DNA of 64,000 nucleotides from Bradyrhizobium sp. 21 (GTDB lineage: Bacteria > Pseudomonadota > Alphaproteobacteria > Rhizobiales > Xanthobacteraceae). The stretch spans positions 158,378 through 222,377 of the forward strand of contig NZ_JADPJG010000019.1 in assembly GCF_023073335.1 (NCBI RefSeq), written 5' to 3'. The position numbers and the translations under genes were made by a program. Within the stretch, counting starts at the first letter, position 1; each line of letters opens with the position of its first letter. The notes under the pieces are model-generated. The model did no database searches. It saw nothing but the letters and a program-made list of their open reading frames with translations, and was not told the origin of the DNA. This document shows, one piece after another, positions 8,937-18,164 of this stretch.

Positions 8937-9800
8937 ATGAAAACGCGATTGGTGTGGGGACTTGGCGCTGCTGCGCTTGTGTCGATTGGAATCACCGGAA
9001 CGGCCTCTGCTGCCGACATGGCCGTAAAGGCACTCCCGATGGCGGCGCCGGCAGTCGTTTATAATTGGACCGGCGGCTATGTCGGTCTCAACTTGGGCGG
9101 GACCTGGAACGACTCGCGAGCCGACGTTTTTCCGACCGGCTGTTTCCTCACCTCCGTGACGTGCGGCGGCGGCCCCGCGGCCAACCCGATCCGTTCTGAC
9201 TCGAACCGGTTGAACCAGGCAGCCTTCACCGGCGGTGTGCAGGCGGGCTACAATTGGCAGCGTGAGCGATGGGTCTTCGGTGTCGAAGGCGACATCAACT
9301 ATAACGGCGTCAACGACGGCGTTGCCGTCGCCCGTCCGCTCGTCGCGCCATTGGCCGGCACGATGCTCCACGCCGAGACTGACAAGCTGCAGTGGTTCGG
9401 AACGGTGCGCGGCCGCGTTGGTATCGCGGCTGCCCCGAACTTCCTGATCTATGGAACGGGCGGCCTCGCGTTCGGCCAGGTCAAGTCGGCGTCGGCGGTG
9501 GCTTTCACGACGACGCCGGACACCTACGCCGGATCACTCGATCAGACCCGGTTTGGCTGGACCGTCGGCGGCGGCGGCGAATGGATGTTTGCGCAGAACT
9601 GGTCGGTCAAGGCTGAATATCTCTATGTCGATCTCGGCAAGGCCAGCTACACGGATGCTTGCGTCAACGTGGCTGTCTGCGGTTCGCCGCCCCAGGTTGC
9701 GCCGGGCGGCAGCTATCAGACCGATCTGCGTGTCCGCGAACATGTCGCGCGTGTCGGCGTGAACTATCACTTCGCGACGCCGGTCGTCGCCAAATACTGA
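8937..9800 (+). CDS. Omp31-like outer-membrane beta-barrel protein
   Basis: A 287-residue paralogue of the preceding barrel. The signal peptide is cut after ASAA, the mature end begins ADMAVKALP, and the family block YNWTGGYVGLNLGGTW is near residue 45. The C-terminus TPVVAKY fits BAM recognition. An insertion with two close cysteines (CFLTSVTC) near residues 65-72 probably forms a loop disulfide, and a second pair lies near residue 240. The start is the ATG after AAAGGGGA. Confidence 0.92.
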   Translation: MKTRLVWGLGAAALVSIGITGTASAADMAVKALPMAAPAVVYNWTGGYVGLNLGGTWNDSRADVFPTGCFLTSVTCGGGPAANPIRSDSNRLNQAAFTGGVQAGYNWQRERWVFGVEGDINYNGVNDGVAVARPLVAPLAGTMLHAETDKLQWFGTVRGRVGIAAAPNFLIYGTGGLAFGQVKSASAVAFTTTPDTYAGSLDQTRFGWTVGGGGEWMFAQNWSVKAEYLYVDLGKASYTDACVNVAVCGSPPQVAPGGSYQTDLRVREHVARVGVNYHFATPVVAKY

Positions 9801-9830
9801 TCTCTCCCGAGAGCAGGGCGCAACTTCAAA

Positions 9831-9857
9831 AGCCCCGGCATCGCGCCGGGGCTTTTT
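9831..9857 (+). terminator. Rho-independent terminator
   Basis: Stem AGCCCCGGC/GCCGGGGCT with a 4-base loop and a T run, 30 bases after the barrel gene stop. Nearly identical in sequence to the terminator of the first barrel gene. Confidence 0.9.
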
Positions 9858-9875
9858 CATGAGGCGAGCGGCGGC

Positions 9876-10646
9876 CTACGCCATCACCGAGAAACCGCCG
9901 TCGACGGGGATCGCGGTGCCCGTGACGAAGTTCGACGCGGGCGAGGCGAGAAACACCGCGATGCCGGCAAAATCGTCGATGTCGCCCCAGCGTCCCGCGG
10001 GCGTGCGCGCCAGCACGCGCTCGTGCAAGCCATCGACCTGCTTGCGTGCGCCACGCGTGAGGTCGGTGTCGATCCAGCCCGGCAGGATGGCGTTGACCTG
10101 GATGTTGTCGGGCGCCCAGGCATTGGCGCAGGCGCGTGTGTACTGCACGATGCCGCCCTTGCTGGCCGCGTAGGCGGTGGCGAAGCTCGCGCCGAAGATC
10201 GACATCATCGAGCCGATGTTGATCACCTTGCCGTTGCCGGACGCCTTCAGAGCCGGATAGGCGAGCTTCGAGCACAGGAAGGCGCTGGTGAGGTTGGTGT
10301 TGATCACCGTATTCCACTCGTCGAGCTCGAGCTCGTGCGGGGGCTTGCGGATGCTCATCCCGGCATTGTTGATGAGGATGTCGATGCGGCCGAGATCCCT
10401 GACGACACGCTCGACCATCGCGGCGATCGCGGCCTTGTCGGTGACGTCGGTGGTGACGGCAATCGCCTTCACGCCGCGCGCCTTGAGGTCAGTGACGGCC
10501 GCGGCCGATTTGGCTTCGTTGCGTCCGACCACGGCGATATCGGCGCCGGCGTCGGCGAGGCCATGCGCCAGGCCGAGCCCGATGCCGCCATTGCCTCCTG
10601 TGACGATCGCGACCTTGCCGCGGAGATCGAACCGGTTGGATGTCAT
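9876..10646 (-). CDS. SDR family oxidoreductase
   Basis: A 256-residue classical short-chain dehydrogenase. The cofactor motif TGGNGGIG is at 16-23, NNAG follows in the next strand, and the active site is Ser (NIGSMMS), Tyr and Lys (YAASKGG). PGWIDTDL and the C-terminal DGGFSV block match glucose/gluconate/3-ketoacyl-type members. Substrate cannot be read from sequence. A 61-residue membrane protein lies just upstream on the same strand, so the two may share a transcript. Confidence 0.9.
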   Translation of the reverse strand: MTSNRFDLRGKVAIVTGGNGGIGLGLAHGLADAGADIAVVGRNEAKSAAAVTDLKARGVKAIAVTTDVTDKAAIAAMVERVVRDLGRIDILINNAGMSIRKPPHELELDEWNTVINTNLTSAFLCSKLAYPALKASGNGKVINIGSMMSIFGASFATAYAASKGGIVQYTRACANAWAPDNIQVNAILPGWIDTDLTRGARKQVDGLHERVLARTPAGRWGDIDDFAGIAVFLASPASNFVTGTAIPVDGGFSVMA

Positions 10647-10667
10647 GCTTGTATTCCCTGGTTTCTT

Positions 10668-10853
10668 CTATTGGTTGCTCTGCCAGATCAGCACCAGCCC
10701 GAAGCCGGCCATGGCTGCGCCATAGCCCGCCCATTGCAGCTGGTTGACCATGAAGCTCGATCGCGGCCAAGGGACGGTGCCCGTGCCCTGGCCGATCCAG
10801 AGCAGCCCGACGGCGAGAGCAAACAGGCCTGCTACAAGCAGAAATCTGCGCAT
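10668..10853 (-). CDS. Small two-helix membrane protein
   Basis: A 61-residue protein with two hydrophobic helices, RRFLLVAGLFALAVGLLWIG and a second near residues 40-58, separated by a short GTGTVPWP loop. The ATG at 10853 was chosen over a longer frame because GGAGGA sits just before it. It ends 21 bases before the SDR gene, so they are probably co-transcribed. Similar small proteins are common beside SDR genes in Bradyrhizobium (from memory). No function known. Confidence 0.7.
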   Translation of the reverse strand: MRRFLLVAGLFALAVGLLWIGQGTGTVPWPRSSFMVNQLQWAGYGAAMAGFGLVLIWQSNQ

Positions 10854-11131
10854 GCATTCCTCCCCATTCATCTGCTTCTGTCGCAATCCACGGCTTGAAT
10901 TATCGCCGCAGGCCACGAAAACTTCCCGCAGACTAGCCGTAGCTACGGTTCAGATACAATGGCTGGGGATGCAGGACAGGCGGGAGCACGCATGTCCGTG
11001 CGCAAGATCGTCATGTCAGCAGAGACGACTCAGCCATCGGGCCGTTCGCGAGGCGATCACGGATGTCGACAGGGTGACGATGGAGAATCAGCCTGAAGGT
11101 AGGCATCGGCCGCAACAAGCATTGCACAACG

Positions 11132-11160
11132 AAAAAGCCCCGGGCGATGCCGGGGCTTTG
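11132..11160 (-). terminator. Rho-independent terminator
   Basis: On the minus strand a 10-bp stem (AAAGCCCCGG/CCGGGGCTTT) ends in a T run, 23 bases after the stop of the minus-strand barrel gene. Confidence 0.88.
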
Positions 11161-11182
11161 ACGTCTGAACGGTTAGGTCAGA

Positions 11183-11965
11183 TCAGTACTTGGCGACGAC
11201 CGGACCGGTCCAGTTGAAACGGTAGACCAGCGAGGTCGAGATCGTCTGGTTCCAGCTGTTGGCGCGGATGCTGTTACCGACCGGCAGGTTGCCGACATCG
11301 AACAGCTCGTTCTGGGTCTTGGCATCGTAGAAGGCCGAACGATACTCGGTCTTCATGAACCAGCCGGGAGACTGGATGCCGAAGATGTTCAGGTTGTTCT
11401 CGACGCCACCGCCGACGAACCAACCGTTGCGGTTGTAGCTGCCGAGATGCACACCGGCCGGAACGCCAGCAAGGGTCATGAAATTGGTCTGGCCGAAGTG
11501 GGCGCCCGTGTAACCGCCGTTGACGTAGGAGAGCACGTTCGGAGCGACGAGCCAGCCGAGGCGGACACCAGCGGCCCAGGAATCTTCCAGCTTCTGATTG
11601 CCAGTGAGGCCGAAGGTCGGATCCTGCACCGTGGAGCGGATGCTGCCGAACTGACCGTCAGCGAACACGCCGGCGACCCAGGTGCCGCTGAACTGCCAGT
11701 CATAGCCGAGGCCGACGGTGCCGAACCAGCCGGAGCCACCCTGGCGCTGGGCGATCGTCAGCGGAACCGCGCCGACGGTGGTCTGGACGGACTGGTCGGA
11801 GTTCGAGAGGCCGCCGCCGCCGCCACCGAAGATGTAGAAGCCGGTCCAGTTGGCAACCGGAGCAGCCATCGGAGCCTTGACGTAGGGACGGGCAGCGAGG
11901 TCAGCCGCCGAGGCCGAACCGGTCATCGCGGCAACCGCGGTCAGTGCGAGCAAAATCTTCTTCAT
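11183..11965 (-). CDS. Omp31-like outer-membrane beta-barrel protein
   Basis: A 260-residue barrel. The signal peptide MKKILLALTAVAAMTGSASA is cut before ADLAARPYVKAP, the family block NWTGFYIFGGGGGG follows, and the last residues GPVVAKY match the BAM signal. It lies opposite to the first two barrel genes, so the group did not arise as one simple operon. Confidence 0.92.
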   Translation of the reverse strand: MKKILLALTAVAAMTGSASAADLAARPYVKAPMAAPVANWTGFYIFGGGGGGLSNSDQSVQTTVGAVPLTIAQRQGGSGWFGTVGLGYDWQFSGTWVAGVFADGQFGSIRSTVQDPTFGLTGNQKLEDSWAAGVRLGWLVAPNVLSYVNGGYTGAHFGQTNFMTLAGVPAGVHLGSYNRNGWFVGGGVENNLNIFGIQSPGWFMKTEYRSAFYDAKTQNELFDVGNLPVGNSIRANSWNQTISTSLVYRFNWTGPVVAKY

Positions 11966-12302
11966 GTTAAATCCCCAAGCTTTGGTCGGTCCGGCAGGCG
12001 CGAGCGCACTGAAGTCCTAGTGATCTGATGCCCGGACTATAGACGCTTTCCACCGAAATGCTGTTGCAGGGCAGGCACAGTCGCCGGGAAACGCCGCGCG
12101 GTGGAGATTTGGGGCGTGATCGGTTGGATTCTAGAAATCAACGTCGAAACAACATCTTACGTCGATGTCTGAGATTGGCTTTCAGGTAGGGTTTCGTTAG
12201 CAAATCCGACTTTGTCTGAAATGGAGGCAATCCTGCCTCAGCCTTGGCGCCGGTGAGTCGCTGGCCGACTCGGCCGGAAATGCCGAATCGTCATCACAAA
12301 TG
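11966..12302. other. Intergenic region, promoter side of barrel gene
   Basis: No coding frame is convincing in these 337 bases. They should contain the barrel gene's promoter and leader. I see no RNA gene or repeat family. Confidence 0.4.
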
Positions 12303-12334
12303 AAAAAAGCCCCGGACTTGGGCCGGGGCTTTTG
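12303..12334 (-). terminator. Rho-independent terminator of parE
   Basis: Minus-strand stem AAAGCCCCGG...CCGGGGCTTTTTT, 17 bases after the parE stop. Confidence 0.9.
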
Positions 12335-12349
12335 ACGGAGGGCGCGGCT

Positions 12350-14392
12350 TCAGACGTCGAGCAGATCCTCATTGGCGAACTCGGCCTTGTCCGAGATGAA
12401 CGCGAAGCGCGCCTCAGCCTTGGTGCCCATCAGGCGCTCCACGGAATCTGCGGTGGTGTCGCGGTCGTCGGCGAGCAGAACCACCTTCAGCATGGTGCGC
12501 TTGGCCGGATCCATGGTGGTTTCCTTGAGCTGCGCCGGCATCATTTCGCCGAGGCCTTTGAAGCGATTGACCTCGACCTTGGCGTTGGCGTTGAATTCGC
12601 TCTTGATCAGCGCTGCCTTGTGCGCGTCATCGCGGGCGTAGACCGACTTCGTGCCGTTGGTCAGCTTGTAGAGCGGCGGCACGGCCAGGAAGAGGTGGCC
12701 TTCGTCGATCAGCCGCGGCATCTGCCGGTAGAAGAAGGTGATCAGCAGCGAAGCGATGTGGGCGCCGTCGACGTCGGCGTCGGTCATGATGATGATGCGC
12801 TGATAGCGCAGATCCTCTTCGCGATACTGCGCGAGCATGCCGCAGCCGATCGCCTGCACGAGGTCGGCGAGCTGCGTGTTCGCCGTCAGCTTGTCCTTGC
12901 CGGCGGAGGCGACGTTGAGGATCTTGCCGCGCAGCGGCAGCACGGCCTGGGTCTTGCGGTCGCGCGCCTGCTTGGCGCTGCCGCCGGCCGAGTCACCCTC
13001 GACGATGAAGAGCTCTGAGCCGTCCAGGCCGGCATCGCTGCAGTCGGCGAGCTTGCCGGGCAGGCGAAGCTTCTTGCCGGCGCTCTTGCGCGCGGTCTCC
13101 TTCTCCTGGCGGCGGCGCAGCCGGTCCTCGGCGCGGTCGACCACGAAGTCCAGCAGCCGGTTGGCCATGTTCGGATTGCCCGACAGCCAATGGTCGAACG
13201 GATCCTTCATCGCCTGTTCGACGATACGCTGCGCTTCGGCGGTGGCGAGACGGTCCTTGGTCTGGCCCTGGAATTCAGGCTCGCGCACGAACACCGAGAG
13301 CATCACGGCTGCCCCCACCATCACGTCTTCCGAGGTGATGGACGAGGCGCGCTTGCCCTGGCCGACGCGCTCGGCGTGATCCTTCAGGCCGCGCAGAAGC
13401 GCGCTGCGCAGGCCGGATTCGTGCGTACCGCCATCGGGCGTCGGCACGGTGTTGGTGTAGGAGGAGAGGAAGCCGTCGGCATCCGCGGTCCAGGCCACGG
13501 CCCATTCGCAGGCGCCGTGCGCGCCGTTGCGGCCCGATTTGCCGGAGAAGATGTCGGGATGCACCAGCGTGTCGGCGTGGATCGCGGCCGCCAGATAATC
13601 CTTGAGGCCACCGGGGAAGTGGAATGTGGCTTCCGCCGGCACGTCCTCGACGCCCTTGAGCAGCTCGGGCGCGCAATTCCAGCGGATCTCGACGCCGCCG
13701 AACAGATACGCCTTCGAGCGCGTCATCTTGAACAGGCGCTGCGGCTTGAACGCGGCCTTGGCGCCGAAGATGTCGGTGTCGGGCTTGAAGCGCACGCGCG
13801 TGCCGCGGCGGTTATTGACCTTGCCGAGATCCTCGAGCTTGCCCTTCGGGTGCCCGCGCTCGAACGTCATGCGATAGAGCTTCTGGCTGCGCGCGACCTC
13901 GACCTCGAGCAGCGAGGAGAGGGCGTTCACCACGGAGATGCCGACGCCGTGCAGACCGCCCGAAGTCTCATAGACCTTGGAGTCGAACTTGCCGCCCGAG
14001 TGCAGCGTGCACATGATGACTTCGAGCGCCGACTTCTTCGGGAACTTGGGATGCGGGTCGATCGGGATGCCGCGGCCATTGTCGATCACGGTCAAGAAGC
14101 CGTCCGCGCTCAAATCGACCCCGATGAAGGTCGCGTGCCCCGCGAGCGCCTCGTCCATCGAATTGTCGATGACCTCGGCGAAGAGGTGATGCAGCGCCTT
14201 CTCGTCGGTGCCGCCGATATACATGCCCGGCCGGCGTCGTACCGGTTCCAGGCCTTCGAGCACTTCGATGTCGGCCGCGGTGTAGTCGGCTTCGGCCCCG
14301 CTTGCGCGCGGCGCCTTGGCGGGCGCGCGTCCTTTCGGCTCGTCGCCGCCGAAAAAATCGTCTTTTGCTTTGGGTTTCAATTGCTTGGACAT
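12350..14392 (-). CDS. parE: DNA topoisomerase IV subunit B
   Basis: The 680-residue ATPase subunit of topoisomerase IV, which decatenates daughter chromosomes. GHKL ATPase motifs are EVIDNSMDEA and DNGRGIP near residues 95-125. The transducer domain follows, then the TOPRIM domain with EGDSAGGSAK, the PLRGKILNV block and TDADVDGAHI. Length and the lack of a long TOPRIM insertion favour ParE over GyrB. The N-terminal 45 residues are a charged Lys/Pro extension. It is monocistronic with its own terminator; parC is not in the window. Confidence 0.95.
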   Translation of the reverse strand: MSKQLKPKAKDDFFGGDEPKGRAPAKAPRASGAEADYTAADIEVLEGLEPVRRRPGMYIGGTDEKALHHLFAEVIDNSMDEALAGHATFIGVDLSADGFLTVIDNGRGIPIDPHPKFPKKSALEVIMCTLHSGGKFDSKVYETSGGLHGVGISVVNALSSLLEVEVARSQKLYRMTFERGHPKGKLEDLGKVNNRRGTRVRFKPDTDIFGAKAAFKPQRLFKMTRSKAYLFGGVEIRWNCAPELLKGVEDVPAEATFHFPGGLKDYLAAAIHADTLVHPDIFSGKSGRNGAHGACEWAVAWTADADGFLSSYTNTVPTPDGGTHESGLRSALLRGLKDHAERVGQGKRASSITSEDVMVGAAVMLSVFVREPEFQGQTKDRLATAEAQRIVEQAMKDPFDHWLSGNPNMANRLLDFVVDRAEDRLRRRQEKETARKSAGKKLRLPGKLADCSDAGLDGSELFIVEGDSAGGSAKQARDRKTQAVLPLRGKILNVASAGKDKLTANTQLADLVQAIGCGMLAQYREEDLRYQRIIIMTDADVDGAHIASLLITFFYRQMPRLIDEGHLFLAVPPLYKLTNGTKSVYARDDAHKAALIKSEFNANAKVEVNRFKGLGEMMPAQLKETTMDPAKRTMLKVVLLADDRDTTADSVERLMGTKAEARFAFISDKAEFANEDLLDV

Positions 14393-14579
14393 ATGTCTTG
14401 ATGCACTTTGAGGGCCGCATAAGCGGCGAATCGGTTCGGGCGACTATGCCACTTCTGAGTTGGAAAGGTTACCGCAGGGCCGGCCGGGCGCGTGGTTGGG
14501 AGCCAATCCCGGCGATTTTACGCCGCAGTCCCGCCAACTCCCGGCAATTTGACGCCGTCGTCCGGCCTGTGTCGGGCTT

Positions 14580-14596
14580 TGTGACTTGATGTCACA
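14580..14596. promoter_or_regulatory. Candidate dyad operator upstream of DedA gene
   Basis: A perfect 6-bp inverted repeat, TGTGAC-5-GTCACA, lies 69 bases before the DedA start. It resembles a Crp/Fnr-type site but the spacing is one base too long, so the binding protein is uncertain. Confidence 0.3.
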
Positions 14597-14664
14597 CAAG
14601 TCCTTGGCTTACCAGTCCTTTTCATCGAGCAGCACCTTGAGACAGGGCGGGAAGGCTATTTTGA

Positions 14665-15195
14665 ATGGAGCAGTTTGCGCACGCCTTGGCCGATTTCGTG
14701 CGCGCTCACCAGGCCTGGGCAGCTCCAATCGTGTTCCTGCTCGCGTTCGGGGAGTCGCTGGCCTTCATCTCGCTGCTGATCCCGGCCTGGGGCGCGCTGG
14801 TGGCGATCGGGGCGCTGATCGGCGCCAGCGGCATCAGCTTCTATCCGATCTGGATCGCCGGCGGCATTGGCGCAGCACTCGGCGACTGGGTCTCCTACTG
14901 GTTCGGTTATCGCTACAAGGAGCAGGTCGCCCAGATGTGGCCGCTCTCGCGCTATCCGGAACTCCTGCCCAGGGGCGAGGCCTTCGTCCGGAGCTGGGGT
15001 GTGCCGAGCATCTTCATCGGCCGATTCTTCGGCCCCTTGCGCGCCTCGGTGCCGCTGGCGGCAGGCATCTTCGAGATGCCCTATTGGAGTTTTCAGGCCG
15101 CCAATTTCGTCTCGGCGCTGGTCTGGTCGGCGGCACTGTTGCTGTTCGGCGACGTGATCGCGAAGATCATGGAATGGATCTGGCGGGTGGTGTGA
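14665..15195 (+). CDS. DedA family membrane protein
   Basis: A 176-residue inner-membrane protein of the DedA/SNARE-associated family, implicated in lipid carrier recycling and membrane homeostasis. Family signatures are visible: FGESLAFISLLIPAWG near residues 27-42, GDWVSYWFGYRY near 73-84 and the IGRFFGPLRASVPLAAG block near 119-135. About five hydrophobic segments. The length is slightly short of E. coli members. Confidence 0.9.
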   Translation: MEQFAHALADFVRAHQAWAAPIVFLLAFGESLAFISLLIPAWGALVAIGALIGASGISFYPIWIAGGIGAALGDWVSYWFGYRYKEQVAQMWPLSRYPELLPRGEAFVRSWGVPSIFIGRFFGPLRASVPLAAGIFEMPYWSFQAANFVSALVWSAALLLFGDVIAKIMEWIWRVV

Positions 15196-15419
15196 CACCA
15201 AAACCTTGACGGAAACCGCAGATGGCCCTATAGCCCCGCGCCATGATCAACGCCGCGACCATCCTGTTCGCCCGTCGCCGCCGCCGCAGTCTTGCGGTTT
15301 GGGCGGTCGATCGCGTTTGAGATCATCGTCTTTGCCGCTGGATCCGATCCGCGGCATTCTCTCTCCTGTCAGCGCGATCTGATCCGGCGGCCCCCCAAGG
15401 AGGCCAGCAGGAGACCACG

Positions 15420-16088
15420 ATGTACACGCCACCCTTTTTCAAGCAGGACCGCGCCGCGAGCCTGAAATTCGCCGACGAGCGCGGCTTCGGCACCATGTGC
15501 GCCTTCGATGGCCACAGACCGGTCGCCTCGCCGCTGCCGTTCTATCTCACCTATGCCGCTGACGGCACGCCGCAGGCCGCCTTTCATGTCGCCCGTCACA
15601 ATCCGCTGCTAAAGCTGGCGGGTGGTGATGCGTCCTGGCTGCTCGCGGTGAACGGCCCCGACGCCTATGTGTCGCCCGACTGGTATGTCTCGCCGGATCA
15701 GGTGCCAACCTGGCTCTACCAGTCGGTGCATTTGACCGGACCGGTGCGGCTGTTGTCGGACGACGAACTGGCGGTGCAGATCGACACGCTGAGCGAGAAG
15801 TTCGAGAGTTGGCTGTTGCCCAAGAAGCCGTGGACGTCAGGCAAGATGACGGCGGGCCGGCTCGAGGCGCTGAAGAAGGGGATCGTAGGTCTGGTCATGA
15901 CGGTTGACGAGGTCGAAGGCAGCTTCAAGCTCAACCAGCACAAGTCCGACGCCGACTATACGGCGATCGCCAATGCGCTCGGCGCGCAAGCCCACGCCGA
16001 CGCCAGGGAGATCGCGCAACTGATGCAGGACGTGAGGCCCGAAGCCTTCGCGACCGAAACCAACCTGCTCGAAAGGAGCGCACCATGA
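15420..16088 (+). CDS. PaiB-like FMN-binding protein
   Basis: A 222-residue protein of the PaiB family, annotated as FMN-binding negative transcriptional regulators after Bacillus PaiB. The family opening MYTPPFF is intact, as are the conserved ARHNPLL and QSVHLTGPVRLL blocks and the KLNQHKSDAD segment. Structurally these are flavin-reductase-like split barrels, so an enzymatic or flavin-sensing role is as likely as DNA binding. Its stop overlaps the argC start by four bases (ATGA), indicating translational coupling, an unusual partner for argC. Confidence 0.88.
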   Translation: MYTPPFFKQDRAASLKFADERGFGTMCAFDGHRPVASPLPFYLTYAADGTPQAAFHVARHNPLLKLAGGDASWLLAVNGPDAYVSPDWYVSPDQVPTWLYQSVHLTGPVRLLSDDELAVQIDTLSEKFESWLLPKKPWTSGKMTAGRLEALKKGIVGLVMTVDEVEGSFKLNQHKSDADYTAIANALGAQAHADAREIAQLMQDVRPEAFATETNLLERSAP

Positions 16089-17068
16089 GCCTCACGGAAA
16101 CCACCAAGGCCCCGACATCAGGCGCCGCGAGCAAGCCCGCCACCGTGTTCGTCGATGGCGGCTCCGGCACCACCGGCCTCGGCATCAACGAGCGACTGAA
16201 GCTTCAGAGCGACGTCGTGGTGAAGACCATTGCCGACGACAAGCGCAAGGACCCCGCGGCCAAGAAGGCGCTGATGGAGGAGGTGGATCTCGTCATCCTC
16301 TGCCTGCCCGACGATGCCGCCAGGGAAACAGTCGCGCTCATCGACAGCATGGGACCCTCAGGCCCGAAGGTGCTGGACGCCTCGACCGCCTACCGGGTCG
16401 CGCCCGATTGGGCCTATGGCTTTCCCGAACTGGCGCCGGACCAGGCTGGCAAGATCAAGGCGGCGAAGAAGGTCTCCAATCCCGGCTGCTATCCAACCGG
16501 CGCGATTGCGCTGCTGCGGCCGATGGTCGATGCCGGCCTGCTGCCGCAGGATTACCCCGTCACCGTCAATGCGGTGAGCGGCTATTCCGGCGGCGGCAAG
16601 TCGATGATCGCGAGCTTTGAGGACGGCAGCGCGCCGTCCTTCGAGCTCTACGGCCTCGGCTTCGAGCACAAGCATCTGCCGGAGATGCAGCTTTATTCGA
16701 ACCTGACACGGCGGCCGATCTTCATTCCCTCGGTCGGCAACTACCGGCAGGGCATGCTGGTCTCGGTGCCGCTTCAGCTCGACACGCTGCCGGGCAAGCC
16801 CGGCGGTGCCGAGCTGCAAGCCGCACTGGCGAAGCGTTACGCCGGCTCGAAATATGTCTCGGTGATGCCGCTGCAGAACGAGGCGACCAAGGGTGGCAAG
16901 CTCGAGCCGGAGGCGCTCAACGAGACCAATCAACTCGAGCTCTACGTCTTCGCCAGCGACAAGTATCACCAGGCGGTGCTGGTCGCGCGGCTCGACAATC
17001 TCGGCAAGGGCGCGTCCGGTGCGGCCGTGCAGAACATGCGGCTGATGCTGGGATTGCCGGAGGAGTAG
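16085..17068 (+). CDS. argC: N-acetyl-gamma-glutamyl-phosphate reductase
   Basis: A 327-residue enzyme of arginine biosynthesis that reduces N-acetylglutamyl phosphate to the semialdehyde with NADPH. The nucleotide-binding motif GGSGTTGLGI is near residues 22-31 and the catalytic cysteine is in SNPGCYPTGA, near 137. GYSGGGKSMI and the FEHKHLPEM block complete the active site. The length fits the shorter type 2 AGPR group. It is coupled to the upstream PaiB-like gene and followed by a long intergenic palindrome. Confidence 0.95.
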   Translation: MSLTETTKAPTSGAASKPATVFVDGGSGTTGLGINERLKLQSDVVVKTIADDKRKDPAAKKALMEEVDLVILCLPDDAARETVALIDSMGPSGPKVLDASTAYRVAPDWAYGFPELAPDQAGKIKAAKKVSNPGCYPTGAIALLRPMVDAGLLPQDYPVTVNAVSGYSGGGKSMIASFEDGSAPSFELYGLGFEHKHLPEMQLYSNLTRRPIFIPSVGNYRQGMLVSVPLQLDTLPGKPGGAELQAALAKRYAGSKYVSVMPLQNEATKGGKLEPEALNETNQLELYVFASDKYHQAVLVARLDNLGKGASGAAVQNMRLMLGLPEE

Positions 17069-17077
17069 GGCAGTCTC

Positions 17078-17210
17078 GTGCCCCGGACGCAGCGCAGCGC
17101 GTCTTGGCGGTGCGCTGCAGAGCCGGGGCCCATGTCTCCCAGCTCACGATAGTTTTCTGGGTCCCGGCTCGGCGGAGCAGCGCTTAAGCGCTGCGCCGCG
17201 TCCGGGACAC
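17078..17210. repeat. Bradyrhizobium-type intergenic palindromic repeat
   Basis: An inverted element about 133 bases long. The ends pair (GTGCCCCGGACGC with GCGTCCGGGACAC) and internal arms around GCGCTGC/GCAGCGC form smaller hairpins. This sequence type is scattered between genes in Bradyrhizobium genomes (from memory). It sits between the convergent argC and barrel genes and may act as a two-way transcription end. Confidence 0.75.
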
Positions 17211-17216
17211 CCGACC

Positions 17217-17987
17217 TCAGTACTTCGCGATGATCGGCCCGCCGAACCGGTAGTTGACGCGGGCGGTGATCAGGTCGACGTCCTGTCCGATGCGTTCGGT
17301 GCGCGAGAACGCGCCGGCAGCGGGCGCTGCCAGGCCTGTGGCCAGCAGGTTGACGTTGTGCTGGCCCATGAACAGGTGATCGTATTCGAGGCCAATCGAC
17401 CAGTTCGGGGCGAAGCCGTATTCGACGCCGACACCGATTGTCCCGCCCCAGCGGGTTTCATCGGCGCGATCGAATTCGGCCCCGGCTAGGCCGCCCGTAC
17501 CGATGCCAGCGTAGCGATCGCGGGTGAGGGCGGCGCCGCCCTTGGCGTAAAGCAGCGCGTTGTTCCAGGCGTAGCCGATCTGGCCGGTGAACAGGCCGAA
17601 GGCATCGACGCGGGTGCGGTTCGCGACGCCGAACACGGTGCTGGTATTCCGGCCAGAGAGGTCGGCCCAGTCGCCCTGAGCCTCGAGACCGAACACGAAG
17701 GCGCTGCTCTGCCAGCGATAACCGATCTGGCCGCCGGCGACGGCGCCCGTCGCATCATGGCAGCCTTCCACAACGCCGGGTGCGAAGCCCACCGTCTGGT
17801 CCCAGCACTTGCGCGACGAACCATAGCCGCCGTTGGCACCGATGTAGAAGCCGCTCCAGTCATAGATCGCGGCAATCATCGGCGGCGCCTTGGTGTAGGG
17901 CCGGGCGGCGAGATCAGCGGCGTTGGCCTGGGTCGCGACGGTTGCGAGCGAGATCGCGCCGAGCGCGGATATCAACTTCCAATTCAT
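17217..17987 (-). CDS. Omp31-like outer-membrane beta-barrel protein
   Basis: A 256-residue barrel and the fourth paralogue in the window. The start at MNWKLISALG gives a good signal peptide cut after ANA, whereas the longer frame upstream is not signal-like. The mature end is ADLAARPYTKAPP, the family block YDWSGFYIGANGGYG, and the C-terminus GPIIAKY. A cysteine pair near residues 60-72 may form a loop disulfide. Confidence 0.92.
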   Translation of the reverse strand: MNWKLISALGAISLATVATQANAADLAARPYTKAPPMIAAIYDWSGFYIGANGGYGSSRKCWDQTVGFAPGVVEGCHDATGAVAGGQIGYRWQSSAFVFGLEAQGDWADLSGRNTSTVFGVANRTRVDAFGLFTGQIGYAWNNALLYAKGGAALTRDRYAGIGTGGLAGAEFDRADETRWGGTIGVGVEYGFAPNWSIGLEYDHLFMGQHNVNLLATGLAAPAAGAFSRTERIGQDVDLITARVNYRFGGPIIAKY

Positions 17988-18164
17988 GGCTGCCCCGAAT
18001 CGATCAATTGCGATGCGCGAATATACCTCTGGATGCGCGGCAATCTGTAGCAACCGCCGCCCGCATGATTGATTCTCTCGCGCTGTCGCTCTTGGGCAAC
18101 ACCAACATCCGCGAGGTCGCCTTCGCGCGGATTCAGCCCCTCGTTGCAGTTCTCCCGCGCGCGA

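Noticed and set aside
13190..14401. A 403-residue plus-strand frame opposite parE
   Set aside because: Antisense of parE ATPase and TOPRIM motifs; no ribosome-binding site or domain.
14580..14596. A true Crp site upstream of the DedA gene
   Set aside because: The dyad is perfect but the spacer is one base too long for the Crp consensus; kept only as an unassigned dyad.
17078..17210. Possible small RNA or riboswitch after argC
   Set aside because: The fold is explained by the known type of rhizobial intergenic palindrome and lies between convergent gene ends.
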